From Gossypium raimondii (taxonomy: Eukaryota; Streptophyta; Magnoliopsida; Malvales; Malvaceae): 64,000 bases of DNA. Shown in pieces: positions 11,857 through 31,741 of the stretch. Each line of letters opens with the position of its first letter. Position 1 is the first letter of the stretch. The notes under the pieces are model-generated. The model saw only the letters and a list, made by a program, of their open reading frames with translations. It did no database searches and was not told the DNA's origin. The DNA lies in contig NC_068575.1 in NCBI RefSeq assembly GCF_025698545.1, positions 58,723,980 through 58,787,979 of the forward strand, written 5' to 3'. The translations under genes were made by a program, and so were the position numbers.

Positions 11857-12714
11857 GATAAATACCGGTTTTCTTTCTTCTCTTACACACTGCATTTACG
11901 TCTCCAGCAGCTGCACCACAACTACAGAGAAGAGAGTAAAGGGGAAAAAAAGCGTCGTCGTTCTTGCTTCTTCTTCTACTTCGCTCTCTCTCTTTCTCCG
12001 AAGTTCCTCCTTCGTTCTTTCATTTATTCAGGTAAACCTTATATTTTGCTTTTATTTTTCTTCAAAATCTGCAGATCTGTGTATTTGATGTTTGAGTTTG
12101 ATGTTTTGGTTATGATGCAACTGAGATCTACAGTTCTAAAAGTTTCTAAAGCGTTTAGGAGTGTTAGATTTAACTCGATCTGCTCCTTTTGTAGCTGATC
12201 TTTACTTAGCTCGATCCACTTCATTTCATTTGCTATTTCTTTATAGATCTAACGAGAATTGATTGTTTCTCTTTGTTTTGAACTTGATCTTCGACCAACT
12301 TGTCCTGATTAATGCTTTCATTGTGTAGATTCGATACTTTTCAAAGTTTTTGTTTTAAGAGCTTTAAGACCTCTAATCTCGATCTTTATTTCTAATTGAT
12401 TCAATTTGTTGTTCATCGGATTATACGGTAGCTTGATTAGATTCTCTCAAATAAATGTTGCCTACGATTTTAACTACTATAGTTGTTTGCGCTGTTTCAT
12501 AGACAGCTAGGATATTGGGCTGTTCTATTTTCTGTATTTGAAGAAATTAATGTTGACCAAGTGTTTCTGCTTTTTACTTCTTTTTCCATTTAGAGAAACT
12601 AGATATTGATTTGTCAAATGTCTTTAATTTAACTTGTCTAGATTAGTTGAAGGGCACATAATACGCGTTGACAAGTGTTTTTGCTGCACTCACTACCTCG
12701 ATTCTTGTTTGCAG
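11857..12714 (+). promoter_or_regulatory. Actin 1 core promoter, leader exon and leader intron
   Basis: A TATA-like GATAAATACC at 11857-11866 is conserved in all three actin copies. It is followed by a CT-rich leader containing CCAGCAGCTGCACCAC and GCGTCGTCGTT. The leader exon ends at 12031 (CAG, then GTAAAC) and the leader intron runs 12032-12714, ending TTTGCAG. A 5'-leader intron just before the ATG exon is usual in plant actins and often raises expression. The transcription start is inferred about 30 bp after the TATA-like motif. Confidence 0.6.
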
Positions 12715-12725
12715 TATTGTAAAAG

Positions 12726-14497
<1,772 letters not shown>

Positions 14498-15685
14498 GTT
14501 TTGTAATTGCTTTTGATGGTGATCTACATTTTGCATTTAGTTGGCTTTTTTTGTGTGCGATGTTAAGTGAAGTCCAAAGTCTGGTTTATGTGGGGAGAGT
14601 TAGGGATCATTGTAGGATGGTGTACTTGATATTGACGTATTATTATTTTAGCCTTTCACCGTATCACCACCATTAAGATGATGGGTCCTATGGAGATGGC
14701 GGTGGGCGGACAATTGGTGCTTAATTCCTTCCTTACAATCCATCTTTGAACCATGTTGCTTAAAAGGATGTTTGGAGCTGGAGACTGGATTGTGGTGCTT
14801 TTTTTATTTATTTAATATTCAAGGGTTTTGAGAACATTAGTGTTAATAGCTATTATTGTACGAGATTTTTTTTGAAAAATTAGAGTCAGTTTGCGGTCAA
14901 ACTTCTACGGAAATTATATTTAATACCTGGTTTTGGAATATTGTGAATCCTTTTATGCTTTGAATTCATCGGGTATAAACCTGTTTAATTGTGGTGATGG
15001 TGAACATGGTTTTGTTTCGATGCATGCTTCAAAATTTGTCAAGTCAATTGTGTGTGAAGGATTATGCGAGCTCCCTTTATAATTTCACCATTTTTGTGTG
15101 GAATGGATAGCTCTGAATCAAATCTCATTTTCAAATCCGCATTAAATTTTCTGACACTATTAAATTTAGTCCCAATTTAATATTAATTCTAAAAAAAAAG
15201 TTAATTTAATCCTATTTTTAAAAAAATTATACAAAATATATCCATTTATCAAAATGCAATGAACTCTGAAGCGACATACTGCAAAAGTAATTATTTAATC
15301 TTGTTAAGGCAAATTGTAACTGCAAAATGTTAAAACATGTGAAGATCTAAAAAGAAAGTGTATTGTCAATTAGAATCTAACATCGAAAAAAAATCAAACA
15401 TCATATAATTTTCAATGAAAATAGAATCCTACTAATTTCATTATAAATGAAAAGAAAAACGAGATTCAACAAACTAATAACTTCAATCTTATTAATGCAA
15501 TTTCTGACCACAAAAATGTTGAAATTTATCCAAGCTCCAAAGAGAAAGCACATTCTCAACTAGAATCTAACATGAAAAATAACAAAATATCATAAAATTT
15601 TCAATGAAAACAAAATCTTGATAATCTCATTACAAACGAAAAGAAACAAGACGTAATAAACTATTTACTTCAAGATACAATCAAT
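14498..15685. other. Actin 1 3' UTR and downstream spacer
   Basis: 14498 to about 14980 is closely matched downstream of copies 2 and 3 (GCATTTAGTTGGC, AAAGGATGTTTGGAGCTGGAGACT, ATATTCAAGGGTTTTGAGAAC) and probably holds the 3' UTR. Beyond it, a segment with AGAGAAAGCACATT...CAA and TTTTCAATGAAAA occurs twice in diverged form (about 15290-15430 and 15520-15640), with further traces at 23640-23720 and 10840-10930. No gene was recognised. Confidence 0.5.
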
Positions 15686-15689
15686 TGCC

Positions 15690-16030
15690 ATTTAAGCTGG
15701 ATTGTTGTGTTTACTAGGCAGCTTGGCATAGCGGCGGTTCTCCACTCGGAGTTTTGGGTGGTTCTTGCTGGTTTGGATAAAGTTTATGGACAGATTATAG
15801 TCGAGAGCAACAGCAGTGAAGCGCTGCAACTGATGGCAGGCATGATTGCTCACTGGTTCGGAGGATTACGGTGCTGCTACAACGGCGCTGGGAGGTCGAA
15901 CTTGAAAAGGTGCCGAGGGTCTATAACACGATTGGTAATTATATGGCTAAATGGCTATCGGAGTCTGTTGTGTAATGGTGTACGCATGCTGGCTGAGAAT
16001 AGGAACTATTAATTAAAAGAAAAAAAAATC
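15690..16030 (+). mobile_element. 5'-truncated LINE tail with RNase H-like sequence
   Basis: Translation gives QLGIAAVLHSEFWVVLAGL and IIVESNSSEALQLM, then in another frame VPRVYNTIGNYMAKWLSES. This is the C-terminal RNase H-like domain found at the end of plant L1-type LINE polyproteins. The segment ends in an A-rich tail (AAAAGAAAAAAAAA, about 16015-16029). The flanks join up with the duplicated sequence seen at 10930-11040, where the LINE is absent, so it inserted after that duplication. It is frameshifted and not functional. Confidence 0.65.
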
Positions 16031-16854
16031 AATTCATCAGATTATTCATGAATTACAATGTCATTTGCCTTGTGAATTCTCATTATTGTACTAATTTAAA
16101 ATCAGCTTTGATGATTATATTATTTTAATAACATGATATTGTTAAACTTTGGTCTTACCGGGCTTTTTTTTTTTTTGGTTTTCAATTAAATATTTCTTCT
16201 TTAGATATGGCAGATAAAATTTAGTGTTTTGGGTATTTTGAATTGCATTTAAATCGAGGGTTTTCACAAGCACTATTAATTAATAATAAAATGATACAGT
16301 GTAAAAAAATATTGAAGTACTTGAAAATAAATAATATTAACTTATTAAACATAATTAAATATTAATTACATTTGTTATTTTTCTTTCAAGTTTTAAATTT
16401 TAGGTTTAGGTTTTGGTTTCAGATTTCGGTTTTGAGGTTTTCAATTTCAAGTTTTGTATTTTTATGTTTAACAATGATAATTAATATTTATTTAAAAAAT
16501 TATTTATATTTATTTTAAACCCTTCAATATTTTTTGTTTTACATATGAGTGACAATGTGTCATCTTATTATTAATTGATAATGCATGAAACCTATGCGCT
16601 GATGATGATTCATCAAATATTCTCCTTAAATAATTAAATTTTAAAATATTAAGATTTTAAAAACTTTTTAATATTAATGTTGAATACATTTTAATATATT
16701 TAAATTTCATTATTTATTTATATACACTTTTACTTCAAATATTCTAACATTTTGTATTAGTTTTAAAATAATTGTAAAAATTAGATGAAATTCATTTCTT
16801 TTAAGGCTTCAAGAGTATAAAAACCTCAAACTTTAAAAGAAATTAAAACCATTG

Positions 16855-17030
16855 TTTTTTTTTTTGCACTTAATTAGGTATCCGAACTACCAAAATGCAT
16901 CAAAAATACTCTTTGACTCAATTAGGTACCTAAACTACCAAAATGTATCAAAAAAGCCCTTTAACCGTTAAAAGGGCATTTTTTATGCATTTTGACAGTT
17001 TAGGTACCCAATTGAGTGCAAAAAAAAAAA
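16855..17030. repeat. Short inverted-repeat element
   Basis: The left arm TTTTTGCACTTAATTAGG and an inner copy with CTCAATTAGGTACCTAAAC pair with the right arm, whose reverse complement reads TTTTGCACTCAATTGGGTAC. The left arm motif occurs twice, once outer and once inner. No target duplication could be fixed because the ends are runs of T and A. Probably a foldback MITE. Confidence 0.55.
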
Positions 17031-17621
17031 TTTATTTGATCTTCTTTTTAAAATTCAAGAGCCTTTTACACACTTAAGCATTCTTTTAAAAATAGTAATA
17101 ATTAATAAGATTAATTTGTGACATATGTAAAATACAAAGGACTAATAATGTAAATTAAAAATGCAAGTGAATCCATTATATAGATTGATATGGGCGGAGG
17201 GACTTATGATGAGAATATGCCATCAACAAATGGTATAAATGTTTTATTTATTTATTTCTCTCATTTCTTGAGTATTTTTGAAAAAATATTTGCTTGATAA
17301 AATAACTCCACATCGTCAACCCAAATATTTTAAATGTTATAAGCATCCAAATACACCATCAATAAAAATTTTACAAGAATTATACATATGTAATACATGC
17401 AAAACATTAATGATTAGAGTTCATAAAGATATTAACTAAATTCAAATTACATTTAAAATCAAGATTAAATTGAATAAAAGAAAAACTGTGAACAAATGAT
17501 TAAATTAAATTAAGAAATTTATCATTTCTTTCTTGTGGTATATATATGCCTTAACGAAGATCTCCACTCCATCTACCAAGTAGAAGGCAATAAATGTTTT
17601 ACTATTTCTTGATGTTGGATG

Positions 17622-17677
17622 AGTTTGGATGGGCAGTGCGTTTACCTGCGGTTAGTGTAAAAACAGCGGAGACAGTC
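17622..17677 (-). mobile_element. Truncated Tourist-like MITE fragment
   Basis: GAGTTTGGATGGGCAGTGCG followed by TTTACCTGCGGTTAGTGTAA and AAACAGCGG matches the right half of the element at 34346-34495 in reverse orientation. The other half is missing. Confidence 0.65.
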
Positions 17678-17969
17678 CTTCAATTTATAATGGTTTGTAA
17701 AATCCTTTTATGGAAATTACTATAATCTTGGACTAAAACAAAAAATCTTACACAATATAATTTTTGTATAATGGTTTAGTATGTATTTTTTAATCATATC
17801 TTTTAATTTTAGGGATTCGACTTAATATAAGTCATCAAAGTTGAATAACTAAAATATAATTTAAATAATGTGTAATTTATCAATTAATCCGTAGGAATTG
17901 GAAAATATTAAAGCGACCTAAATTATTGCAATTAAATAACCTCGACCTAATTATAAATAAAAATACAGT

Positions 17970-18495
17970 GGGATAATTTCATATTTGGTGCATTTCCTTT
18001 CATAAAATGTTTAATATGGTAAATGTACTTTGAAAATGTCTAATTTGATACTTAAACTATCAAAATGTATTTTATTATGATACTTGTACTTTTATGAAAT
18101 GTTCAATGTGGTACCGGTATTTTAGAATGTCCAATGCGGTACTGAATTATCAATATATGTTCTATTATAGTACATGATGTTAACATTATTTTTGAATTGC
18201 TAAATCAATCAATTAAAATTTGACATGTAGAATTTTCTTTTCCAAATCATCAAGTCCACGTGAATACTATAACATTATTGTGAAAAATTAAATAAAACAA
18301 AAATAAAAATAAAATAAAACAAATAACTAAACATCTGATTAATAAAAAATTATACACTACATTTGACATTTTATGAAAGTATAAGAATCATAACAAAACA
18401 TACATTGATAGTTCAAGTGTTTCGTTGGACATTTTAAAAGTGAAGGTACCGCATTGAATATTTTATGAAAATATAGGTACCAAATATGATATATA
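17970..18495. repeat. Inverted-repeat element upstream of actin 2
   Basis: Left arm (TTTCATATTTGGTGC..., CATAAAATGTTTAATATGG) is matched by the reverse complement of the right arm (ATCATATTTGGTACC..., CATAAAATATTCAATGCGG) over roughly 120 bp each. Part of the right arm (11705-11745, ATAGTTCAAGTACC) also survives upstream of actin 1, so at least that part predates duplication. No coding sequence; superfamily not determined. Confidence 0.5.
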
Positions 18496-18617
18496 TCAAA
18501 TATATTTATTAAATAAAGTTTCTTTTAAAATAAATAAAAAACATTTTATTTTTAAGACGTTAAAAATAATTTCACTCGTGGTTATGCAAAAAAAAAAAAG
18601 GAAAAAAAGGGCTGATG

Positions 18618-19476
18618 CATAAATACCTGTTATCTTTCACTTCTAACACATTGCATTTACGCCTCCAGCAGCTGCACCACGGAGAAGAGAGAAAAACTGA
18701 AAAAGGGGAAAAAAAGCGTCGTCGTTTTTGCTTCTTCTTCTTCTTTTTCTTCTTCCCTCTCTCTCTTTCTCAGAAGCTCCTCTTTCGTTCTTTTGTTCAC
18801 TCAGGTAAACCTTTTACTTTGCTTTTATTTTTCTTCAAAATCTGTCGATCTGTGTATTTGATGTTTGAGTTTGATGTTTTGGCTATGATGCATCTGAGAT
18901 CTACAGTTCTATAAGTTTCTAGAGTGTTAGATTTAACTTGATCTGCTCCTTTTGCAGCTGGATCTGTACTTAGCTTGATCCGCTTCATTACATTTTTTTA
19001 TAGATCTAACGAGAATTGATTTTTTCTCTTTATTTTGAACTTGATCTTTGACCAACTTGTCCTGATTAATGCTTTCATTGTGTAGATTCAATACTTTGCA
19101 AAGTTTTTTTTTTTTATCTTGAAGAAAAGCTGTAATCTCGATCATTATTTCTAATTGATTCCATTTGTTGTTCATCGAATTATACGGTAGCTTGATTAAA
19201 TTCTTTCAATTGAATGTTGCCTACGATTTTAGCTACTATAGTTGTTTGCGCTGTTTCATAGGCAGCTAGGATATTGGACTATTCGATTTTATGTATTTGA
19301 AGAAATTAATGTTGACTAAGTGTTTCTGTTTTTACTTTATCTTTTTCCCATTTAGAGAAACTAGAAATTGATTTGTCAAATGTCTTTAATTTAACTTGTC
19401 TAGATTAGTTGAAGGGCACAGAATCCGAGTTGGCAGGTGATTTTGTCATACTCATTACCTCTATTCTTGTTTGTAG
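18618..19476 (+). promoter_or_regulatory. Actin 2 core promoter, leader exon and leader intron
   Basis: TATA-like CATAAATACC at 18618-18627, CT-rich leader with CCAGCAGCTGCACCAC, leader exon ending 18804 and leader intron 18805-19476 ending TTTGTAG. The layout is the same as in copies 1 and 3. The leader contains a longer TTCTTCTTCTTC run than copy 1. Confidence 0.6.
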
Positions 19477-19487
19477 TATTGTAAAAG

Positions 19488-22539
<3,052 letters not shown>

Positions 22540-25228
22540 GTTTTGTAATTGCTTTTGATGGTGATCTACATTTTGCATTTAGTTGGCTTTTTTTGGTGTG
22601 CCGTGTCAAGTGAACTCAAAAGTCTGGTTTATGTGGGGGAAGTTAGGGATCATTGTAGGATGGTCTACTTGATATTGATGTACTATTATTTTAGCCTTTC
22701 ACCGTATCGCCACCATTAAGATGACGGGCCCTATGGGGCTGGCGGTGGGCGGACAATTGTTGCTTAATTCCCTACTTGCTTATCTTCCATCTTTTAAGCA
22801 TTTTGCTTAAAAGGATGTTTGGAGCTGGAGACTGTATTGTGGTGCTTATTATTATTTAATATTCAAGGGTTTTGAGAACGTTAATGTTAATAGCTATTAT
22901 TGTACGAGATTTTTTTTTGAAAAATTAGTCAGTTTGCGGTCAAACTTGTATGGGAATTATATTTAATGCCTGGTTTTGGAATCTTGTGAATCCTTTTTTG
23001 CTTTGAATTCATTGGGTATAAACCTGTTCAATTATGGTGATGAGCATGGTTTTGTTTCGATGAATGCTTCAAAATATGTCAAGTCAATTGTGTGTGGAAG
23101 GGATAATTCCACCGTTTTTGTGTGGAAGGGATGGCATTGAATCGCATATCACATTCAAACTCAATGCTATAATTACTATCTTCAAATTTTCATCAGATTC
23201 ACAGCGAATAGAACTTCAAATACGAGCCCTCTTTAAATTTAGTAATATCCAAAACCATTTTTTGAAATTTCTTTACTGTTATGGATACCATATTTGATTA
23301 GTTATATATCTGACAGATAATGTGATTTAACTAGATTTGGATGGTATATGTTTTGCCATGCCATGCGACCAGACCAGTCTACCTTTTGGCTTTGGTGACA
23401 GAAGGATTTCTACTCCCACCAAAACTAAAATGGAAGGAGAATGGTTTGTCCAAGAAAAAGGGGAGGAAAATGAACATGCTGCCTCACTTTTAGGACAAGA
23501 TAATATAATAATAATGCTAAAACTAAAAACAAGATCCATCAAGCACAGTCAAACAGAGAACATTCAAATTATCTAAAACTATTTCATATAATTTTATCAA
23601 AACGTACTAAACTCTCAAGTGGTGTATTACAAAACCAATGATTTCTATCTTGTTAATGCAAATTGTGATTACAAAATGATAAAACTTATCCAAGCTTCAA
23701 AGAGAAAGCACATTGTCAATTAAGCGAAAATTTGTAGGCTATAAATAACTATAAATAATTTTAATTTTATTAATTGTATATGTAAAGTTTTTTTATTTAT
23801 TTATAAATGTATGAATATATCTAATTATTAAAATATTTTAAGCTACAAAATAATTGATACACCTTTAAGGTAGTGCTCATGAGTCGGACCGCTCACCCAA
23901 GCCCGAAGTTGCATTTGAAAAATGAGAAAGTTTCATTTTTTATATGGGCCAGACATTGGGTAAGAATTTTTTACTCGAGCCCAACTTGCCCGACCTAAAT
24001 ATATTATGTTAAAAAAATATTATATTACTTATATATATTAAATAATAATTATATATATTTATATTTATATTAAATCACTAATCGGCTAACAATTAAACCA
24101 TTATTCAAAAACTTAAAAAAAATTACCCAGCTAAATAACCCAACAAAAAATATAAAATTTTAAAAATATATTTAATACAATAAAATATTTATTTGTGTTT
24201 TTTAATCAAAGAAAACATTTATTATATTTATAGTAGAGTTTTAATATAAAAACTTTTTAATGTGTTAGAAAATTTTAATTTTAGTATTTTTTGTGCATTT
24301 AGTATATTATTTTTTTAAAAAAATTGTATTAAAATAAAAATAATCTAAAAAAATCAAGTATGGACAGGTTAAGCCGGACCTGAGCTTATCTTTCTTAAAT
24401 TGGGTCTAGCTTGGACAAAAAATAAGCCCATTTTTTTAGTTGGGTTCATGCTTAGAAAATTGGTCTAGTTACATTGGCCCAAACTAAATTTGACTCGACT
24501 CATGAACATATCTACTTTTAAGCTACACATGTAATAAAATAATTGGTACACTTTTTAATTGGATATATTCATACAATTAAAAAAAACCCTTTACACCTAT
24601 AGTTAATAAAGTTAAATTTAAAGTTATTTATATTTATTTTATAAAAATATTTTTTTTATTTTGTATACGAGACAAATAGAATTAAATCATTGATAAACAT
24701 ATCAAAATTTTAAAGAAAATTAATTTTTACTATCATTTAAATTTTATATAATTTAGAAAAATCGTCTTGAATGAATCTGGACTTTAACTTTTAAATGGTT
24801 TTATTTTTAAAATTTATTGAATTTTATTTGAATTTTTTATAAATTTTAATAATGTTTTATAAAGTTATAAAAATCAAATAAATGATTTAAAAGAATATTT
24901 TTAACTAAAAATAGTTACACTTTAAAACGAATGAATCATTAATCGTATGTTTAAGTTCATTTTAGTAAAAGAAATATATATTTCCTTTAATATTTTTGAT
25001 GATGTAACAGTACCATGTTAGCAACTATAGTTGATATAGAGCATCTTGTAAGCTCTGTTAATGTCCATATAATATTGTAACTGTTAATATTAGGTAAAGG
25101 GCTTATTTGATAAATTTTATTAATTTAAGTGATAAGAGTTTAATTATTTTTAAAAAAAATTGAGGACATTTTAAACCATTATGCGAAAAAAAAAATCACC
25201 CGTGGTTATGAAAAAAAAAATGTAGATA
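22540..25228. other. Actin 2 3' UTR and spacer before actin 3
   Basis: 22540 to about 23050 matches the 3' region of the other copies. 23350-23590 (GCGACCAGACCAG...CTACCTTTTGGCTTTGG...CAAATTATCTAAAACTATTTCAT) matches 28840-29055 next to the carbamoyl-phosphate synthase gene, so it is a duplicated piece of the array's right edge. 23640-23720 recalls 15300-15560. A hAT-like MITE lies at about 23870-24514; the rest is AT-rich with no gene. Confidence 0.55.
23870..24514. mobile_element. hAT-like MITE with near-matching 8-bp duplication
   Basis: Left end GTAGTGCTCATGAGTCGG pairs with the right end, whose reverse complement is TAGATATGTTCATGAGTCG. The flanks are CCTTTAAG and CTTTTAAG (7 of 8 match). 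GC-rich arms with GGGCC-like motifs and an AT-rich core resemble the elements at 9983 and 50173. The sequence just outside both ends (AAGCTAC...AATAATTG(A/G)TACAC) is itself duplicated. Confidence 0.55.
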
Positions 25229-26077
25229 GATAAATACCCGTTTTCTTTCTCTTCTTGCACACTGCCTTCTCCAGCAGCTGCACCACAACTACAGCGAAGA
25301 GAGAAAAAGGAAAAAAAGCGTCGTCGTTTTTGGTTCTTCTTCTTCTTCTTCCCTCTCTCTCTTACTCTGAAGCTCCTCTTCGTTCTTTCATTTACTCAGG
25401 TAAACCTTTTACTTTGCTTTAAATTTTCTTCAAACTCTGCCGATCTGTGTATTTGATGCTTGAGTTTGATGTTTCGGCTATGATGCAACTAAGATCTACA
25501 GTTCGAGAAGTTTGTAGAGTGTTAGATTTAACTTGATCTGCTCCTTTTGCAACTGGATCCTTACTTAGCTTGATCCGCTTCATTACATTTGCTATTCTTT
25601 ATAGATCTAACGACAATTGATTTTTTCTCTTTATTTTGAACTTGATCTTCGACCAACTTGTCCTGATTAATGCTTTCACTGTGTAGATTCAATACTTTGC
25701 AAAGTTTTTTTTTTTTATCTTTAAGAAAAGCTCTAATCTCGATCATTATTTCTAATTGATTCCATTTGTTGTTCATCGAATTTTACGGTAGCTTGATGAG
25801 ATTCTCTCAAATGAATGTTGCCTGCGATTTTAACTACTATAGTTGTTTGCGCTGTTTCATAAACAGCTAGGATATTGGACTGTTCTATTTTCTGTATTTG
25901 AAGAAATTAATGTTGACTAAGTGTTTCTGCTTTTACTTTATTTTTTTTCCATTTAGAGAAACTAGAAATTGATTTGTCAAATGTCTTTAGTTTAGCTTGT
26001 TTAGATTAGTTGAAGGGCACAGAATTCGCGTTGACAAGTGATTTTGCTGTACTCACTACCTAGATTCTTGTTTGCAG
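25229..26077 (+). promoter_or_regulatory. Actin 3 core promoter, leader exon and leader intron
   Basis: TATA-like GATAAATACC at 25229-25238, leader with CCAGCAGCTGCACCAC and GCGTCGTCGTT, leader exon ending 25399, leader intron 25400-26077 ending TTTGCAG. Sequence upstream of about 25190 differs from copies 1 and 2, so distal control may differ. Confidence 0.6.
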
Positions 26078-26088
26078 TATTGTAAAAG

Positions 26089-27948
<1,860 letters not shown>

Positions 27949-29172
27949 GTTTTGTAATTGCTTTTGATGGTGATCTACATTTTGCATTTAGTTGGCTTTT
28001 TTTGTGTGCGGTGTTAAGTGAACTCCAAAGTCTGGTTTATGTGGGGGAAGTTAGGGATCATTGTAGGACGGTGTACTTGATATTGACGTATTATTATTTT
28101 AGTCTTTCACCGTATCACCACCATTAAGATGATGGGCCCTAAGGAGATGGCGGTGGACGGACAATTGGTGCTTAATTCCTTCCTTACAATCCATCTTTGA
28201 ACCATGCTGCTTAAAAGGATGTTTGGAGCTGGAGACTGGATTGTGGTGCTTTTTTTATTTATTTAATATTCAAGGGTTTTGAGAACATTAATGTTAATAG
28301 CTATTATTGTACGAGATTTTTTTTAAAAAAAGTTAGTGTCAGTTTGCGCGGTCAAACTTCTGGGAAAATTATATTTAATAAAATCATATTGTGAATCCTT
28401 TTTGTTACTTTGAATTCATCAGGTATATTTCAACCGTTTTTGTGTGAAAAGGATAGCAGTGAATCGAATATCATTTTCGAATGGAGTGTTATAATTACTA
28501 TCTTCGTCAATTTCATCAGGTTCACAGCTATAGTAACCTCAAATTCTCTAAGTCCACTTTAATTTTACTAATAAAATTCAAAACCATTCTTTTGAATTTA
28601 CTTTATTGTTATGGATACGGCATTTGATTTCAAACTCGAAATACTGTTTAAAATTTTATTTAAGAAAATGAGCTGCAACATTTAGTGTTAAATGCCTGAC
28701 AAATAATGTCATTTAACTAAGATTTGGATGTTAATACAGTTATATTTTTAATAAACAGATTTTATTACGGATAATAAAACCCAACCGACCCAAGTGAAAT
28801 ATACCTTACAGCTTAGTAGGACAGCGGCACCCTACTTGCCATTCGACCAGACCAGACTACCTTTTCGGCTTTGGTAAAGCCAGGATTTCTACTCCCACAA
28901 AATTAAAACGGAAGGGGAAGGGGAATGGTTTATCTTAGAAAACGAAAATACTGCCTCACTTTTAGGACAATATAATAATGCTAAAACTAAAACAAGATCC
29001 ATCAAGTCAGTTCAAACATAGACAACATTCAAATTATCTAAAACTATTTCATAAAAGAAATAGTTCCATAGCCAGCTAAAGCACATACCAAAGGAACCAC
29101 AGCTGAGAAGAAAGCACATTTACTACGATACTAATACCTGAAAATTGAAACAACCTGACGTTACAGGTTCCT
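27949..29172. other. Actin 3 3' UTR and convergent spacer
   Basis: The first about 450 bp match the 3' regions of the other actins. 28790-29055 is the segment duplicated at 23350-23590. The stretch closest to 29172 should be the 3' UTR of the carbamoyl-phosphate synthase gene. No other gene. Confidence 0.5.
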
Positions 29173-31687
29173 TCAAGCAGCTTGTTTTGTTGACTCCATA
29201 AGCTCTATGAATTCTCTAAAAGCTGTACAAAGAAATTAACTTGACTTGAGCAAAGAGACCTTTCTTTAACGAAATAGAAAATTGCAATCTTGGTTAAAAG
29301 GCGAAAGACTAAATCAAATTGTCGAAATTAGGTGTAGTAAAGAAATTCTTACCGCAATCTGAATCATGAGGTCCTGGGGATGCTTCAGGATGGTATTGAA
29401 GAGACATAATACTTAAAGCAGGATAAGCTAGACCAGCACAGCTTCCATCATTGAGATTAACATGAGTCACTTCTACACCCTCAGGGAGTGAGGCTGGATC
29501 GACTGCATAGTTGTGGTTCTGCCAAATCATGAACTCCGATGTCAAAAATATAAACCGAAAGAGATGTTACGACTTTAAACACATACTGAACTGAATAAGT
29601 TAGCGGACATACATACAAACATTTAAATACCTAAAACATTGTCAATAGATATAAGAATAATATGTGCAATACTAGGCAAATATGTAAAACTTTTGATTTT
29701 ATTACTTGTGTGTGCGTGCAGTTTTAGTTGGGGTTGGTTCATCTCAAAGTAAAAAATAAACCCACGCGGAAACACAATGCTTGGAATTGCATAAAAGGGA
29801 TGCCTCTATGAACTAATTATTCAATGGAAACACTTTGGCTACTTAAACACACCTGAGCGCTAATCTCAACACGGCCATTCCGAAGATTACGAACAGGATG
29901 ATTTCCACCGTGGTGGCCAAACTTCATCTTAAAGGTTTTACCACCCAAAGCCTGCCCGAGTAACTGATGACCCATGCAAATTCCGAAAACAGGAACTTTC
30001 CCTAAAATTTCCTTGACTGTCTCAACGGCGTAAGGAACAGCAGATGGATCTCCTGGACCATTGCTGAAAAGAACTCCGTCTGGCTTCAGCTTAAGGGTTT
30101 CGGCTGCTGGCCATGTGGATGGGACAACAGTGATTTTACAGCCATAAGATGCTAAGCGTCGAAGTATATTATGTTTGATCCCAAAATCATAGGCAATAAC
30201 CTTCAATTCAAAAGGAAACCGAGAAGTGTAAGGGCAGACACAAAACAAGGATCTAAATTCTCCAACATTAACTTTAAAAAGTATTACTAACTCTATAGGT
30301 ATCTCTATCTCTTCCATCGGAGTTGAAGTCCCATTCTGATTTTGTTTCATCAACCCACTCGTACGGGGCATTACAGGTAACACCACTTATTAAATCAATA
30401 CCTGTGAAATAAATACGAGAATAATATAGATACAACTGATTTTATCCATATAAAAGTGCTCATAGCTTTCAAATAAGATAGGGGTATCTCAATCTTACCT
30501 ACAATGTCCCATGAACGTGACATTTCCAAAAGTTCATCATCACTTCTAGATTGTTCAGTGCTCAAAACCCCAATAAGACTTCCATCTTGCCTCAATCTGC
30601 GGGTGATTGCACGTGTGTCAACATCATCTGCCATTTTAGGAAGGCATCAAAAGATGAAAATAGGTCGGAGCAGATTCTTAACTAGACACCGAGTTACATG
30701 TATTATGACTCACAAATTCCCATAACATTTCTTTCCGCTAAATAATCACCAAGCGTTTCCACACATCTCCAATTGGAAGTTCTGCAAAACATTTAATTAA
30801 AATTTGATAACTCAAATAAGCAAACCTTTCATGCCAAACAAGTAAAAAGGGTATATCCAAGAAATTAAATTACGTAATACTTAGACTTCTGATCACCAAA
30901 CCAGCAAGAAAGCACTGCCTGGATTCATCATCATCTGATGTGGCATGCATCAACATCAGAAAACATAAAGTTTTCAACAATTCAGAAATGCAATGATTCG
31001 GCAAGTGAAATTTACTTACCAAAATTTACTCCGGTATTGCCAATATGGGGATTGGTCATCAAGACAAACTGACCAGCATAACTAGGATCTGTTAGAATTT
31101 CCTGATACCTGAACAACAATTAATTTGGCCATGCATTAAACTATGCACCTAAGTCCACGTAATTTACACCGTGGCGAGATTCAAAATAAAGGCATAACAG
31201 ATAAAAAGATAAGCAACTACACTGTAAAGGGAATGACAGCCCTAAACACCCTTTAAAAATAACAATAAAGTAAAAGAAGCAACATGTAATTTCAACCATT
31301 ATTGTCCAAACACTATATAATCTTACTGAACATTGTTTAAAGTTAATTTTTTTAACAAAGCCTTAATTTATCTAGTCTCACCTTATTTCGGCACTCCATT
31401 GTTCATACACAAGATTAGAACAAGTGCAAAATTCTTTAATTTAGTTAAAAGGTATGAAGAGAAATTGAAATTCAAAATACTATATATATATATATATCAT
31501 GTTACCCTGTTAAAGAAGTGTTGAAAACCACTTCGCCAACTCGGGTACCAGAGGCACCAAAAGATTTAGCCCTCCAAATAGAACCATCTTCAAGAACCAG
31601 CCTAGCATCCGCTACCTTCCATGGCCTCTCCGCCAACCCTGAAACCACCCGATACCCAATGATTTTTCAACTTTTATTTATTTATTT

Positions 31688-31741
<54 letters not shown>

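Larger units (their letters stand above)
16031..18600. other. Spacer upstream of actin 2
   Basis: AT-rich. 16034-16210 matches 11020-11185 and 18190-18560 matches 11510-11860, so this is a duplicated actin upstream region stretched by insertions: a hairpin repeat (16855-17030), a partial Tourist-like MITE (17622-17677) and a longer inverted-repeat element (about 17970-18495). No gene was recognised. Confidence 0.5.

Noticed and set aside
15707-16012. 101-codon frame as a host gene
   Set aside because: RNase H-like LINE sequence in shifting frames with an A tail; not a host gene.
18615-18914. 99-codon frame over the actin 2 leader
   Set aside because: Runs across the TATA-like motif, CT-rich leader exon and its donor; the same area in the other copies is not open.
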